Shown here piece by piece: positions 37,062 to 47,887 of a stretch of 64,000 bases of DNA. A program made the position numbers and the translations under genes. The stretch's first letter is position 1. Every line of letters starts with the position of its first letter. The notes under the pieces are model-generated. The model saw only the letters and a list, made by a program, of their open reading frames with translations, had not been told where the DNA came from and did not search any database. The stretch lies in NCBI GenBank assembly GCA_947632105.1, contig CANROD010000003.1:25069-89068 (forward strand), written 5' to 3'. The stretch is from an uncultured Oligella sp. (GTDB lineage: Bacteria; Pseudomonadota; Gammaproteobacteria; Burkholderiales; Burkholderiaceae_B).

Positions 37062-37688
37062 ATGTCGATTTTACACCGTGCCTCTTTTTACCAGTCTGCG
37101 AGCAAAGTTTCACAACTCCCTGCACCGCGAGGTCCCGAAGTTTGCTTTGTCGGACGCTCCAATGCTGGAAAATCATCTGCAATCAATGTCTTAACCAATC
37201 AAAAGCGACTGGCCTTTTCTAGTAAAACACCCGGCCGCACCCGCCTAATCAACATCTTTGGCATTCCTGACCCCTTGGACCCTGACAATCCATTAGGTTA
37301 TTTAGTGGACTTGCCAGGTTATGGTTACGCTTCTGTGGCTCAAGACGCACAGCAAGAATGGGGTAAGGAGCTAGGGGATTACTTGGTTAAGCGCCCATCA
37401 CTAGCAGGTGTTGTACTGTTAATTGATATTCGCCGTGGTATTACTAAGCATGACTACGGTTTAGTTAATTGGATTGCCCAAGCTAAACGACCAGTTCTCA
37501 TCCTACTAACTAAAGCCGATAAGCTACCCTATGGCCAAAGACAAAAGGCCATCACTGAGATTCGCAAAGAGATTTCTAGCCAACTAGGTGATGTTGAAAC
37601 CATTGCATTTTCAGCAACCAATCGTATTGGTCTAGAAGAGGCTGATGAGAAAATCCTTAATTGGATTTCTCCGCAGGTAGTGCCTTAG
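37062..37688 (+). CDS. engB: ribosome biogenesis GTPase YsxC/EngB
   Basis: A 208-aa GTPase needed for late large-subunit assembly and septum-linked growth. G1 is GRSNAGKSS, G2 lies in SKTPGRTRLIN, G3 is DLPGYGYA, G4 is LTKADKL and G5 is FSATNRIG. I start at the ATG 37062 (MSILHRASFYQSAS), the normal family beginning; the frame stays open 21 codons further upstream, but that part is not conserved. No Shine-Dalgarno is seen. hemB follows after 65 bp on the same strand. Confidence 0.93.
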   Translation: MSILHRASFYQSASKVSQLPAPRGPEVCFVGRSNAGKSSAINVLTNQKRLAFSSKTPGRTRLINIFGIPDPLDPDNPLGYLVDLPGYGYASVAQDAQQEWGKELGDYLVKRPSLAGVVLLIDIRRGITKHDYGLVNWIAQAKRPVLILLTKADKLPYGQRQKAITEIRKEISSQLGDVETIAFSATNRIGLEEADEKILNWISPQVVP

Positions 37689-37747
37689 GTCTCATTAGCT
37701 TGCATCGCACCTCCAATACCTCAAGTTTAAACAAATTTCGGAGCTAA

Positions 37748-38770
<1,023 letters not shown>

Positions 38771-38790
38771 TCATCACGTTATTTACACCG

Positions 38791-38823
38791 AGGGGGTTAA
38801 GAAAAAAGCTTAACCCCCTTTTT
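38791..38823 (+). terminator. terminator after hemB
   Basis: AGGGGGTTAAG (38791-38801) pairs with CTTAACCCCCT (38809-38819) and is followed by a T run to 38823. Confidence 0.93.
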
Positions 38824-38848
38824 CATATCTAGGTTTTAGGAGTATTTG

Positions 38849-39193
38849 ATGTATAGCAATGATTCGACACTTAGTGAGGCTAAGGCCTTAATAATTCAGA
38901 CCACAACGCCTACAATAGATCTTGCCAAACTCATCGCAGGAAAGCTAGTAGAGGAGTCTTTGGCTGCTTGCGTGAACTTAAGCGCTCCCTCCCTGTCAAT
39001 CTATTCATGGGAGAATGAGCTCCACAGCGATGAGGAGTTTACTATCACTATCAAAACCAGCACCGTTCGTCAGTCAGATTGCATTGCTCGTATCCAAGAG
39101 CTGCATAGCTATGATGTACCGGAAATTATAGTGTTACCGATTATTGGGGGCTCCAAGCAATATTTGCAATGGATCGCCGATGAGACGATATGA
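38849..39193 (+). CDS. cutA: divalent cation tolerance protein CutA
   Basis: A 114-aa trimeric PII-like protein linked to copper tolerance. Family motifs are KLVEESLAACVNL, SIYSWENELHSDEEF and HSYDVPEIIVLPI. I use the ATG at 38849 instead of the TTG directly before it, because AGGAG (38838-38842) lies 6 nt upstream. The stop overlaps the dsbD start (ATGA), as is common for cutA-dsbD pairs. Confidence 0.94.
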   Translation: MYSNDSTLSEAKALIIQTTTPTIDLAKLIAGKLVEESLAACVNLSAPSLSIYSWENELHSDEEFTITIKTSTVRQSDCIARIQELHSYDVPEIIVLPIIGGSKQYLQWIADETI

Positions 39194-41232
39194 ATAAAAT
39201 CAAGAATTACTTAGCTTATTTATTATTTTTCTTTGTGGCTCTTGCCACGAGCGCCTCATTTATGGGGAGCGCTCAGGCTCAAGAGGACTTTTTGCCGCCT
39301 GAAAAGGCTTTTGCCATTAGTACCTCAACGCCATCACCGGATCAGCTGCATATCCGTTTTAAAATCGCTCCTAACTACTATATGTACATGGAACAGGTTA
39401 AGTTTCATGTGATTGGTGATGATGAGCAAGAAACCTTTAAGCAGGCCTTAATTGGTGAACCTATATTCGGTGAGCCTATCATCAAATATGATGAAACCTT
39501 TGATATGAAGATGCCGGTTTTCTATGACCCGATGATCATAGATGTGCCGCTAAAACCAACCGGTCAAAGCCAAAATGTACGTTTAATTATCACAGCACAA
39601 GGCTGTGCTGACGCTGGTCTTTGTTACCCGCCAGAAGAGTATCCCATTGATTTAGAACCTCTTGAATCTGGCTATAAAATCGCTGATACGCCTAGTTTCT
39701 TAGGCCGTGTGCTGGGCAATGACAATAACTATGAACCAACAGCACTAAGCTTTGCTGCTTTGACTGCAGTCGCTGGTACTCAAGACCCAACTGCAGGGCC
39801 GTCCACAACAACGCAAAACGCTTCGGCCACATCTACCGAGACGCCCGAACGTAGTCTAAGGAATGCTGGCGACACACAAATCGCTGACTGGTTAGACGAC
39901 TCCAGCTTTTTTAAGATTATTTTAATCTGCTTCGGCTTAGGCCTATTATTATCGCTAACCCCTTGTGTCTTGCCAATGCTACCAATTTTATTAGCACTGG
40001 TCGTAGGTCAACAAAACAAACCTCAAGCTGATGGTGTTAAAGCTAGCTCCTCTAAAAAACGTTTTCAAGGTTTGGGGCTAACGTTAGTCTATGTACTTGG
40101 TACCTCTATTATTTATAGCCTATTAGGCATTGCTGCAGCTTCTGTCGGTGCTGTACTTTCTGTATGGATTCAGAACCCTTGGGTGCTTAGCATCTTCGCT
40201 ATCGTCTTAATTATCCTCGCCTTCGCCATGTTTGGCAGCTTCAATCTACAAACACCAACCGGTGTCCAGTCAAAACTAAATAACTTAATGGACAAATTAC
40301 CTGGTGGCCGCTATGGTAGCGCCCTCATTATGGGTATGGTTTCAGCACTGATAGCAGGTCCTTGCGTAGCGGCTCCTTTAGCAGGGGTCCTATTATTTAT
40401 TTCGCAGACAGGTGATGTGTTCACTGGTGCTATCGCTCTTTTTGCTTTAGCGTGGGGTCAAGGTGCCTCCTTGATTGTGATTGGCACAACCTCCGGCGCG
40501 CTCATGCCTAAAGCAGGTAATTGGATGGAAGGCGTTAAGCAGTTCTGCGGTCTATTACTAATTGCCGTTGCTCTGTGGATGGTGCAACCATTAATTCCAA
40601 GTTGGTTAAGCATCTTGCTATGGGCCTTTCTTGCCTTTAGTTTGGCGATTATTTTTGGTGCCTTTAGGTCCACGGACCCACAAAGCAGCGGTATTTTTAC
40701 TATCTTTGCCAAAGCCATCGCTTACTTAGCACTAGTATGGGCCATCTTGCTGATGGTCGGTTTAGCGACTGGTCGCCCTAGTCTACTAAAACCACTGCAT
40801 GGACTAAGCCTAGCCCAAGGCTCTGTCAGCAACTCCCTGATTAGCACTAAGGCTAACAGTGGCCCGATTAACAATCAAGACTTTAGACGCATTTCCTCTA
40901 TGACCGAACTAGAGCAAGCCATCGCTGAGAATGCAGGTCGTCCGGTAATGTTGGACTTTTATGCCGATTGGTGTGTTTCTTGCCATCAAATGGAGGCCTT
41001 TACCTTTAGCCAGCCTGAGGTCTATCAAAAAATGGAGCAAATGGCCTTACTACAAGCAGATGTCACACCTAACACCCCTGAGGATCGTGAGCTACTTAGA
41101 CGCTTCCGTTTATTTGGCCCACCAGGCATTATTTTCTTTGACCATGAGGGTCAGGAGCTAGATATTCGCGTCGTCGGCTTTCAGAATGCTGAACGATTTT
41201 CTGCAAGCTTAGAGCAGGTATTAGAGCGATAA
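39190..41232 (+). CDS. dsbD: thiol:disulfide interchange protein DsbD
   Basis: A 680-aa inner-membrane reductant carrier that passes electrons from cytoplasmic thioredoxin to periplasmic DsbC, DsbG and cytochrome c maturation. A signal peptide (about 1-31, ending SAQAQ) leads to the alpha domain with the pair in QGCADAGLCYPP. Eight hydrophobic helices carry the membrane Cys pair in TPCVLPMLP and AGPCVAAPLAG. The C-terminal thioredoxin fold has DFYADWCVSCHQME. It is translationally coupled to cutA. A terminator follows. Confidence 0.95.
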   Translation: MNKIKNYLAYLLFFFVALATSASFMGSAQAQEDFLPPEKAFAISTSTPSPDQLHIRFKIAPNYYMYMEQVKFHVIGDDEQETFKQALIGEPIFGEPIIKYDETFDMKMPVFYDPMIIDVPLKPTGQSQNVRLIITAQGCADAGLCYPPEEYPIDLEPLESGYKIADTPSFLGRVLGNDNNYEPTALSFAALTAVAGTQDPTAGPSTTTQNASATSTETPERSLRNAGDTQIADWLDDSSFFKIILICFGLGLLLSLTPCVLPMLPILLALVVGQQNKPQADGVKASSSKKRFQGLGLTLVYVLGTSIIYSLLGIAAASVGAVLSVWIQNPWVLSIFAIVLIILAFAMFGSFNLQTPTGVQSKLNNLMDKLPGGRYGSALIMGMVSALIAGPCVAAPLAGVLLFISQTGDVFTGAIALFALAWGQGASLIVIGTTSGALMPKAGNWMEGVKQFCGLLLIAVALWMVQPLIPSWLSILLWAFLAFSLAIIFGAFRSTDPQSSGIFTIFAKAIAYLALVWAILLMVGLATGRPSLLKPLHGLSLAQGSVSNSLISTKANSGPINNQDFRRISSMTELEQAIAENAGRPVMLDFYADWCVSCHQMEAFTFSQPEVYQKMEQMALLQADVTPNTPEDRELLRRFRLFGPPGIIFFDHEGQELDIRVVGFQNAERFSASLEQVLER

Positions 41233-41269
41233 TCTAATTCAGCAGTTTCTAGCATCGATTGACTACAAG

Positions 41270-41307
41270 TAGGGCTTTACTCATTATTATGGGTAAAGCC
41301 CTATTTT
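41270..41307 (+). terminator. terminator after dsbD
   Basis: TAGGGCTTTAC (41270-41280) pairs with GTAAAGCCCTA (41293-41303) and is followed by TTTTG. Confidence 0.9.
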
Positions 41308-41369
41308 GTTTCGAACTCTAATTTCTTAGAATCGAGCTTTATCAAAAAACTTTATTTTGCAGGTAAATA

Positions 41370-44300
41370 ATGAGTACAACAACGGTACAGCCCAATAATC
41401 CATCCCCACAAGAAAAAGCACTATGGCAGTTCTGGATTGATCGCGGTGGCACCTTTACCGATATCGTTGCAAAAAAGCCAGACGGCTCACTCATTACCCA
41501 TAAACTTCTCTCAGAAAATCCTGAGCAATATCCCGATGCAGCACTAGCAGGTATTCGCCAGCTTTTAGACCTGCCACTAGACGCGCCTATTCCAAGTGCT
41601 GACATTGAGGCCATCAAAATGGGGACCACCGTTGCCACTAACGCACTACTTGAGCGTAAAGGTGAGCCAACAGCTCTCTTTATCACCGAAGGCTTTAAAG
41701 ACGCGCTGAATATTGCCTACCAAGCTCGCCCAAAGCTATTTCAACGTCAAATTATTAAACCAGAACTTCTCTATGCCCGTGTTGAGAGTATCAGTGAACG
41801 GATTCTGGCTGATGGTACCGTTGAGAAAGCCTTAGATATTGAAAAAAGCAAAGCCCAACTGCAAGCTGTTTATGACGAAGGTTACCGCGCTATTGCCATT
41901 GTCTTAATGCACGCCTATCGCTACACCCAACATGAGCAAATATTAGCCAGCTTGGCTAAGGAGATTGGTTTTAAGCAAATCTCAGTTTCTCACCAAGTCA
42001 GCGCTCTTATGAAAATCATCGGTCGCGGCGACACCACGGTTGTAGACGCTTATTTGTCACCGGTACTAAGAAATTACGTTGACCGTATCGACGCAGAAAT
42101 TGATAATGCGCGCCTCATGTTTATGCAGTCTAATGGTGGCCTGACAGCAGCTGATAACTTCCAAGGTAAGGACGCCATTCTCTCCGGCCCCGCAGGCGGT
42201 ATTGTGGGTATGGCTCGTATTGCTGAAGCCATCGGCACCGAGCATTTAATTGGATTTGATATGGGTGGCACCTCAACCGATGTCTCACATTACGATGGTC
42301 AATTTGAACGTCTATTTGATACCTTAGTCGCAGGTATTCGTCTTCGTGCACCGATGATGAATATTCACACCGTAGCGGCTGGTGGCGGCTCTATTGTCTA
42401 CTTTGATGGTCAACGTATGCGCGTGGGTCCTCACTCAGCCGGCGCCTACCCAGGCCCCGTTGCTTATCGTAATGGTGGTCCCCTTACCATCACTGACTGC
42501 AACGTCATGCTCGGCAAATTACAGTCCCAGTACTTCCCCGCTATTTTTGGAAAAAAAGCCGATGAACCGTTAGATTACGAGCTAGTTAAAGAAAAGTTTA
42601 CGGAGCTAGTTGAAGATATTTATCAACAAAGCGGTGTCCGTGCAACAGTGGAACAAACCGCCGAAGGCTTTCTATTAATTGCAGTTGCCAATATGGCTAG
42701 CGCGATTAAAAAGATTTCTATTGAACGTGGCTATGATGTCAGTAAATACACCTTAGTGAGTTTTGGCGGGGCTGGTGGCCAACACGCATGCTTAGTAGCC
42801 GATGCCCTTGGCATGCAAAAAGTATTAATCCACCCATTTGCAGGTGTTTTATCTGCTTATGGCATGGGTTTAGCAGATATTACTGCCATGCGTGAAACAG
42901 CGGTTGAGTTACCTCTCACTGCAGACTCGCTGCCAGCTGCTGAAACCATACTCAACACATTAATTTATGAAAGTACCAACGAACTCCTAAATCAAGGCGC
43001 CGACCGCGATCAAATACAGCTTATCAAACGTGCCCATGTCCGCTATGAAGGTACCGACTCACATATTACGGTCAGTTTTTCTACGCCCGAGGACATGACA
43101 GAGGAGTTTTTCAAAGGTTATTTGCAGCGCTACAGCTTTTTAATGCCCGATCGCCCCTTAGTCATTGAAGCCGTTTCAGTTGAAGCCATTGCTAAGAGCG
43201 GTGTCGATTTAGAACCATCGCAATCGCCTACGGAGCATATTGAGCCACCGCCGGCTTTAGCAGACATTAAGCTATTCTCCCACGACCAAAGCCACCAAGC
43301 GCCTATCTATAATCGTGATATCTTAAGCGCAGGGATGTGCATTGAAGGTCCTGCGATCGTTTTCGACGCTAATGGTACCACTATGATTGAGCCTGAGTGG
43401 CAAATGGAGATTTTAAGTGGGGGTGAGCAGCTACTGAGTCGCCTAAAAACCAAAAAAAATACAGTAGCTATCGGTACCGATGTTGACCCTGTGATGTTAG
43501 AGATTTTCAATAACCTCTTTATGGCCATTGCTGAACAAATGGGTGCGACTCTTGCCAACACTGCCTTTTCAGTCAATATCAAAGAGCGCCTAGACTTCTC
43601 GTGCGCCTTATTTGACGACGACGGCAACTTAATTGCTAATGCCCCCCATATGCCAGTCCACCTAGGCTCCATGGGTGAGAGTATTAAAACGGTAATTCGC
43701 AAAAATCAAGATCACATCAAGCCTGGTGATACCTTCGCCCTCAATGACCCTTACAACGGGGGCACTCATCTGCCTGACATCACAGTTGTAACTCCAGTTT
43801 TTGATGACCAGAACGAGAAAATTCTTTTTTTTGTTGCCTCACGAGGCCATCACGCCGATGTCGGCGGTATTACTCCGGGCTCCATGCCACCCAATAGCCG
43901 TAATGTCATTGAAGAAGGTGTGCTATTAGATAACTTTTTATTAGTAGAAAATGGCATCATGCGCGAAGAAGCTCTACGTGATGTATTTCTTGGTGCCACC
44001 TACCCTGCACGTAATTTCAATCAAAACATTGCCGATTTGCGTGCGCAAGTAGCAGCTAATGAACGAGGGGTACAAGAGTTACGTCACATGGTACAAAGCT
44101 TCGGCCTTGAGGTAGTTCAAGCCTATATGCAGCACGTACAAAATAATGCAGAAGAGTCAGTACGTCGCGCCATCGATGCCCTACAAGATGGTGAGTTTTG
44201 CTATGAAATGGATAATGGTGCCAACATCCAAGTTGCCGTTCGAGTTGATAAAAACTCACGCAGTGCCACGGTTGACTTCAGCGGAACCTCCGATCAGCTT

Positions 44301-45038
44301 GAGAGCAACTTCAATGCGCCTAGGGCGGTATGTATGGCTGCGGTTCTCTACGTATTCCGCACCTTGGTCAATGACGAAATTCCAATGAATCAAGGTTGCT
44401 TAAAGCCTATCGAGGTCATTATTCCTAAAGGTAGTATGCTTAACCCACATTACCCAGCCGCGACAGTTGCCGGTAACGTTGAAACTTCGCAGTGCATTAC
44501 TGACGCTATCTACGGAGCCTTAGGAGTGATGGCTGCTTCCCAAGGGACAATGAACAACTTCACCTTTGGTGACAAGCAATACCAATATTATGAAACTATT
44601 TCAGGTGGTAGTGGAGCAGGTAAAATCATTCACCAAGACGGTCGTGAAGAGCTATTTCATGGTACTGATGTCGTACAAACCCACATGACAAACTCTCGCC
44701 TAACTGATCCAGAAACTCTCGAATTTAGATACCCTGTCGTACTTGAGGAGTTCTCCATTCGCCACGGCAGCGGTGGCACAGGGAAAGTTAATGGTGGCAA
44801 CGGTGGCACTCGTCGTATTCGTTTCTTAAAACCGATGACTGCTTCTATTCTTTCTAACCGCCGACGTGTTGCACCCTTTGGTTCGCGGGGTGGAGAAGAT
44901 GGTGAAGTGGGCGCTAACTATGTCGAACGAGTTAATGGCTCAGTAGAGCAACTAGACTCCAGTGCTTCAGCAGAAATGCAAGTTGGTGATGTGTTTGTTA
45001 TCAAAACACCGGGTGGTGGTGGCTATGAAGCCCCATAA
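41370..45038 (+). CDS. oplAH: 5-oxoprolinase (fused HyuA-HyuB hydantoinase/oxoprolinase)
   Basis: A 1222-aa single-chain enzyme that hydrolyses 5-oxoproline to glutamate with ATP, removing the lactam formed from glutamine and glutathione. The HyuA-like half (about 1-690) begins WIDRGGTFTDIVAKKPDG and has the ATPase-fold blocks MGTTVATNALLERKG and GFDMGGTSTDVSHYDG. The HyuB-like half (about 700-1222) shows FALNDPYNGGTHLPDI, SRGHHADVGGITPGSMPP and TPGGGGYEAP at the end. The fused form is typical of true oxoprolinases; many bacteria have two genes. It appears monocistronic, followed 50 bp later by the PPK2 gene. Confidence 0.9.
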   Translation: MSTTTVQPNNPSPQEKALWQFWIDRGGTFTDIVAKKPDGSLITHKLLSENPEQYPDAALAGIRQLLDLPLDAPIPSADIEAIKMGTTVATNALLERKGEPTALFITEGFKDALNIAYQARPKLFQRQIIKPELLYARVESISERILADGTVEKALDIEKSKAQLQAVYDEGYRAIAIVLMHAYRYTQHEQILASLAKEIGFKQISVSHQVSALMKIIGRGDTTVVDAYLSPVLRNYVDRIDAEIDNARLMFMQSNGGLTAADNFQGKDAILSGPAGGIVGMARIAEAIGTEHLIGFDMGGTSTDVSHYDGQFERLFDTLVAGIRLRAPMMNIHTVAAGGGSIVYFDGQRMRVGPHSAGAYPGPVAYRNGGPLTITDCNVMLGKLQSQYFPAIFGKKADEPLDYELVKEKFTELVEDIYQQSGVRATVEQTAEGFLLIAVANMASAIKKISIERGYDVSKYTLVSFGGAGGQHACLVADALGMQKVLIHPFAGVLSAYGMGLADITAMRETAVELPLTADSLPAAETILNTLIYESTNELLNQGADRDQIQLIKRAHVRYEGTDSHITVSFSTPEDMTEEFFKGYLQRYSFLMPDRPLVIEAVSVEAIAKSGVDLEPSQSPTEHIEPPPALADIKLFSHDQSHQAPIYNRDILSAGMCIEGPAIVFDANGTTMIEPEWQMEILSGGEQLLSRLKTKKNTVAIGTDVDPVMLEIFNNLFMAIAEQMGATLANTAFSVNIKERLDFSCALFDDDGNLIANAPHMPVHLGSMGESIKTVIRKNQDHIKPGDTFALNDPYNGGTHLPDITVVTPVFDDQNEKILFFVASRGHHADVGGITPGSMPPNSRNVIEEGVLLDNFLLVENGIMREEALRDVFLGATYPARNFNQNIADLRAQVAANERGVQELRHMVQSFGLEVVQAYMQHVQNNAEESVRRAIDALQDGEFCYEMDNGANIQVAVRVDKNSRSATVDFSGTSDQLESNFNAPRAVCMAAVLYVFRTLVNDEIPMNQGCLKPIEVIIPKGSMLNPHYPAATVAGNVETSQCITDAIYGALGVMAASQGTMNNFTFGDKQYQYYETISGGSGAGKIIHQDGREELFHGTDVVQTHMTNSRLTDPETLEFRYPVVLEEFSIRHGSGGTGKVNGGNGGTRRIRFLKPMTASILSNRRRVAPFGSRGGEDGEVGANYVERVNGSVEQLDSSASAEMQVGDVFVIKTPGGGGYEAP

Positions 45039-45088
45039 CAAGAATCATTGCTGATACACTAATTTTTTGACTTAGGAAGTTTAAAACA

Positions 45089-45973
45089 ATGCATAAATCA
45101 CTAATAAAGGACGGCTTTTCTGCTCAGTTTCGTGTCACTGATGGCAAGAACTTCCGTTTAAAGAACTTTAAAACGGCTCCCTCAACTCACCTTGATAAAA
45201 AAACACTCAAAAATAAGAAAAAATCGCTAATCAAACGCATTGCGAAGCTTCAAGATATGTTATATGCCGACGATCAGTGGGCATTACTGACAGTTTTTCA
45301 GGCCATGGACGCCGGTGGCAAGGACTCTGCCATTAAGCATTTACTAACCGGTATCAACCCTCAAGGTTGTGAAGTACACTCATTTAAGCGACCCACCACG
45401 CTCGAGATGGATCATGACTTTATGTGGCGCAGCAATATGCGCACACCTAGCCGTGGCAAAATCGGCGTCTTTAATCGATCGTACTATGAGGAAGTACTGG
45501 TTGTGAAGGTACACGAGCAGGTGCTAAATGGCTCAAAACTGCCTAAAGAACTCATTACCAAGGATATATGGGAAGAACGGTTAGAGTATATTCGTGCCTT
45601 TGAACGCTATCTCCACCAAAACGGCACCAATATTATTAAGTTCTTCCTCTATCTTTCTCCCGAGGAGCAAAAGAAACGATTTATATCGCGCATGTGTAAT
45701 CCAGAAAAAAACTGGAAGTTTGACCCCAATGACCTTTATGAGCGCAGCTTTTGGTCAGACTATATGGAAGCTTATGAACAAGCCATTCGAGCAACTGCTA
45801 CCAAAGACTCACCTTGGTATATCATCCCCGCCGACTACAAACCCTATAGTCGTGTAATCATTGCTGATGCCGTTTGCCAAAACCTAGAAGGATTAAATAT
45901 TGCTTATCCAACACTCAGCGAGGAAGTGCAAACAAACCTGCAGAGCTATATTCAACAATTGCGCAATGAATGA
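45089..45973 (+). CDS. polyphosphate kinase 2 family protein
   Basis: A 294-aa kinase of the PPK2 family that moves phosphate between polyphosphate and nucleotides. The Walker A region is FQAMDAGGKDSAIKHL near residues 70-85. Walker B lies in GVFNRSYYEEVLVVKVH, and the lid has KRFISRMCNPEKNWKFDPND. The length and the start fit single-domain PPK2 of the polyphosphate:AMP/ADP type. Which nucleotide it prefers cannot be read here. A plain ribosome binding site (AGGAAG) precedes the ATG. Confidence 0.88.
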   Translation: MHKSLIKDGFSAQFRVTDGKNFRLKNFKTAPSTHLDKKTLKNKKKSLIKRIAKLQDMLYADDQWALLTVFQAMDAGGKDSAIKHLLTGINPQGCEVHSFKRPTTLEMDHDFMWRSNMRTPSRGKIGVFNRSYYEEVLVVKVHEQVLNGSKLPKELITKDIWEERLEYIRAFERYLHQNGTNIIKFFLYLSPEEQKKRFISRMCNPEKNWKFDPNDLYERSFWSDYMEAYEQAIRATATKDSPWYIIPADYKPYSRVIIADAVCQNLEGLNIAYPTLSEEVQTNLQSYIQQLRNE

Positions 45974-46082
45974 TAAAAAACTGTCACCTGCTTAAGGTAG
46001 ACTGACAAAGATAAATCCTCTTGAGATAACTAAAGCAACAGAACAAACACCAATTTTAATAAACAGTAGGTGACAAATAAAA

Positions 46083-46112
46083 ATGGCCCTAAAGCAAAAA
46101 GCTCAGGGCCAT
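46083..46112 (-). terminator. terminator of the alpha operon after rplQ
   Basis: ATGGCCCT (46083-46090) pairs with AGGGCCAT (46105-46112), with further pairing inside the loop. On the minus strand a T-rich stretch follows. It lies 31 bp past the rplQ stop. Confidence 0.88.
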
Positions 46113-46143
46113 CTAATTCTGTATGAGAATTGAAAACTAATGC

Positions 46144-46527
46144 TTAGTCTTCTGCAGCTTCATCAATCTCAGGACGCTCAGTTAGCTCCATGAAGGCCAT
46201 AGGCGCGTTATCGCCTTGACGGAAACCCATTTTCAAAATACGAGTATAACCACCATTACGCTCTTGGAAACGAGGACCCAACACATCAAACAGCTTAGTA
46301 ACTGCATCACGATCACGTAAACGAGCAAAAGCTAAACGACGGTTAGCAACCGTTGGAGTTTTAGCTAAAGTGATTAAAGGCTCAAATACACGACGGAATT
46401 CTTTTGCTTTAGGAAGCGTTGTTTTGATAGCTTCGTGCTCAATTAAAGAGACAGACATGTTGCGGAACATGGCTAAACGGTGAGCTGAAGTACGATTTAA
46501 TTTACGTAAGCCTGAACGGTGACGCAT
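46144..46527 (-). CDS. rplQ: 50S ribosomal protein L17
   Basis: A 127-aa ribosomal protein at the peptide-exit side of the large subunit. It begins [20 protein letters not shown] and has [20 protein letters not shown], both standard L17 blocks. It is the last gene of the alpha operon, downstream of rpoA, but 192 bp away instead of the usual short gap; that spacer holds two hairpins. The acidic end ([11 protein letters not shown]) is a short species-specific tail. Confidence 0.97.
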   Translation of the reverse strand: MRHRSGLRKLNRTSAHRLAMFRNMSVSLIEHEAIKTTLPKAKEFRRVFEPLITLAKTPTVANRRLAFARLRDRDAVTKLFDVLGPRFQERNGGYTRILKMGFRQGDNAPMAFMELTERPEIDEAAED

Positions 46528-46639
46528 AGTAATTTCCTTAAAATAAATCTAATTAATAGCTTTGAGTACTTAAAAATGTACTAAAACTTGCTAAACCGGT
46601 TCTTCTATCTGTGCAATACAGCGGACCGGGTTGGTAAAA

Positions 46640-46708
46640 GATTCGCTACAAAAACGAATCAATTATTTTACTGCAAAGAGCGAAATAAAGAAATTTAAAT
46701 CGCTCTTT
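46640..46708 (-). repeat. two hairpins between rpoA and rplQ
   Basis: GATTCG/CGAATC (46640-46645 and 46655-46660) and AAAGAGCGA/TCGCTCTTT (46675-46683 and 46700-46708). They lie 12-80 nt after rpoA in an unusually long 192-bp spacer. The minus strand has no long T run after them, so they may be RNA-processing or stability structures or a partial attenuator. Confidence 0.5.
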
Positions 46709-46719
46709 TTAGCAAAAAA

Positions 46720-47703
46720 TTATGGACGCTCTAAACCAATAGGAGGCCAGTTTTCTAACTTTTGACCTAAGGTTAAGCCACGAGCAGCCAAAACTTCTTT
46801 GATCTCGTTAAGAGACTTACGACCTAAGTTAGGCGTTTTAAGAAGTTCATTTTCAGTACGTTGGATTAAATCACCAATGTAGTAGATGCTCTCAGCCTTC
46901 AAGCAATTAGCAGAACGCACAGTTAACTCTAATTCATCTACAGGACGTAGTAAAACAGGGTCAATTTGAGGTGTACCACGCGCAGGCGCTTCAATTTCCT
47001 GAGGATCGCTTTCTAAAGCTGCAAATACAGAAATCTGATCCATCAGAATACGAGCCGCTTCACGTACTGCCTCTTCCGCAGAAACAACACCATTAGTCTC
47101 GATATTTAAAATCAATTTATCAAGGTCAGTACGTTGCTCAACACGTGCGTTTTCAACTTCATAGCTGACACGACGAATCGGGCTATAAGAAGCATCAAGA
47201 ACAATACGACCTAAGGTGTGCTGGCGATCTTCTTTTAATGTACGTACATTACCTGGCACATAACCACGACCTTTTTCGACTTTAATTTGCATTTTTAACT
47301 CTGCTTTTTCAGTTAAATTAGCAATTAAATGGTCAGGGTTAAGAATTTCCACATCGTGAGGTAGCTCAATATCAGCCGCAGTGACTACGCCCTCGCCACT
47401 TTTATTAAGTGTCAAAGTAATCTCATCACGATCATGCAACTTAAAAATCACACCTTTAAGATTAAGCAAGATATCGACTACATCTTCGCCCACACCTGGA
47501 ATGGTTGAGTACTCATGCACTACGCCTTCAATTTGTACTTCAGTCACCGCACTACCGGTCATTGAAGATAATAAAATTCGACGTAAAGCGTTACCTAAAG
47601 TATGACCAAAACCGCGTTCAAACGGCTCCATAATCACTTTAGCTTTAAAATCTGACTCTGCTTTAACCTCAATAGAACGAGGCTTTAAAAATGGTTGTGC
47701 CAT
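46720..47703 (-). CDS. rpoA: RNA polymerase alpha subunit
   Basis: A 327-aa alpha subunit. The N-terminal assembly domain (about 1-230) shows [21 protein letters not shown] flexible linker follows, then the C-terminal domain (about 245-320) with [20 protein letters not shown] and [19 protein letters not shown], which binds UP elements and activators. It is between rpsD and rplQ in the alpha operon, flanked by unusually long spacers (184 and 192 bp) with stable hairpins. Confidence 0.98.
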   Translation of the reverse strand: MAQPFLKPRSIEVKAESDFKAKVIMEPFERGFGHTLGNALRRILLSSMTGSAVTEVQIEGVVHEYSTIPGVGEDVVDILLNLKGVIFKLHDRDEITLTLNKSGEGVVTAADIELPHDVEILNPDHLIANLTEKAELKMQIKVEKGRGYVPGNVRTLKEDRQHTLGRIVLDASYSPIRRVSYEVENARVEQRTDLDKLILNIETNGVVSAEEAVREAARILMDQISVFAALESDPQEIEAPARGTPQIDPVLLRPVDELELTVRSANCLKAESIYYIGDLIQRTENELLKTPNLGRKSLNEIKEVLAARGLTLGQKLENWPPIGLERP

Positions 47704-47785
47704 TAAACATATTCCTTTTCAATACCCTCGGCTCGTTACACCGATAAGGCTGATGGATAATAAAATACAGCTATAGAAGAAGAAT

Positions 47786-47877
47786 CTTCGAGAAAGAAAA
47801 TTCTCGAAGCTATTGTAAAGCAAAAGAACTGCTTACAAAGATTAGTACGGCACGAATAATTAAAATTCGTACCGTAC
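47786..47877 (-). repeat. two strong hairpins between rpsD and rpoA
   Basis: The first hairpin after rpsD is a 13-pair stem with one mismatch: GTACGG then ACGAAT (47845-47857) against ATTCGT then CCGTAC (47865-47877). The second is a perfect 9-bp stem with a 6-nt loop: CTTCGAGAA (47786-47794) and TTCTCGAAG (47801-47809). Neither is followed by a T run on the minus strand, so read-through into rpoA is expected. Confidence 0.6.
47812..47839 (-). promoter_or_regulatory. possible internal promoter for rpoA-rplQ
   Basis: Read on the minus strand: TTTGTA (47839-47834), a 16-bp spacer, then TACAAT (47817-47812). The transcript would start near 47805, inside the second hairpin, leaving about a 100-nt leader before rpoA. 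The -35 box is poor. Confidence 0.3.
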
Positions 47878-47887
47878 CTAAAACATA

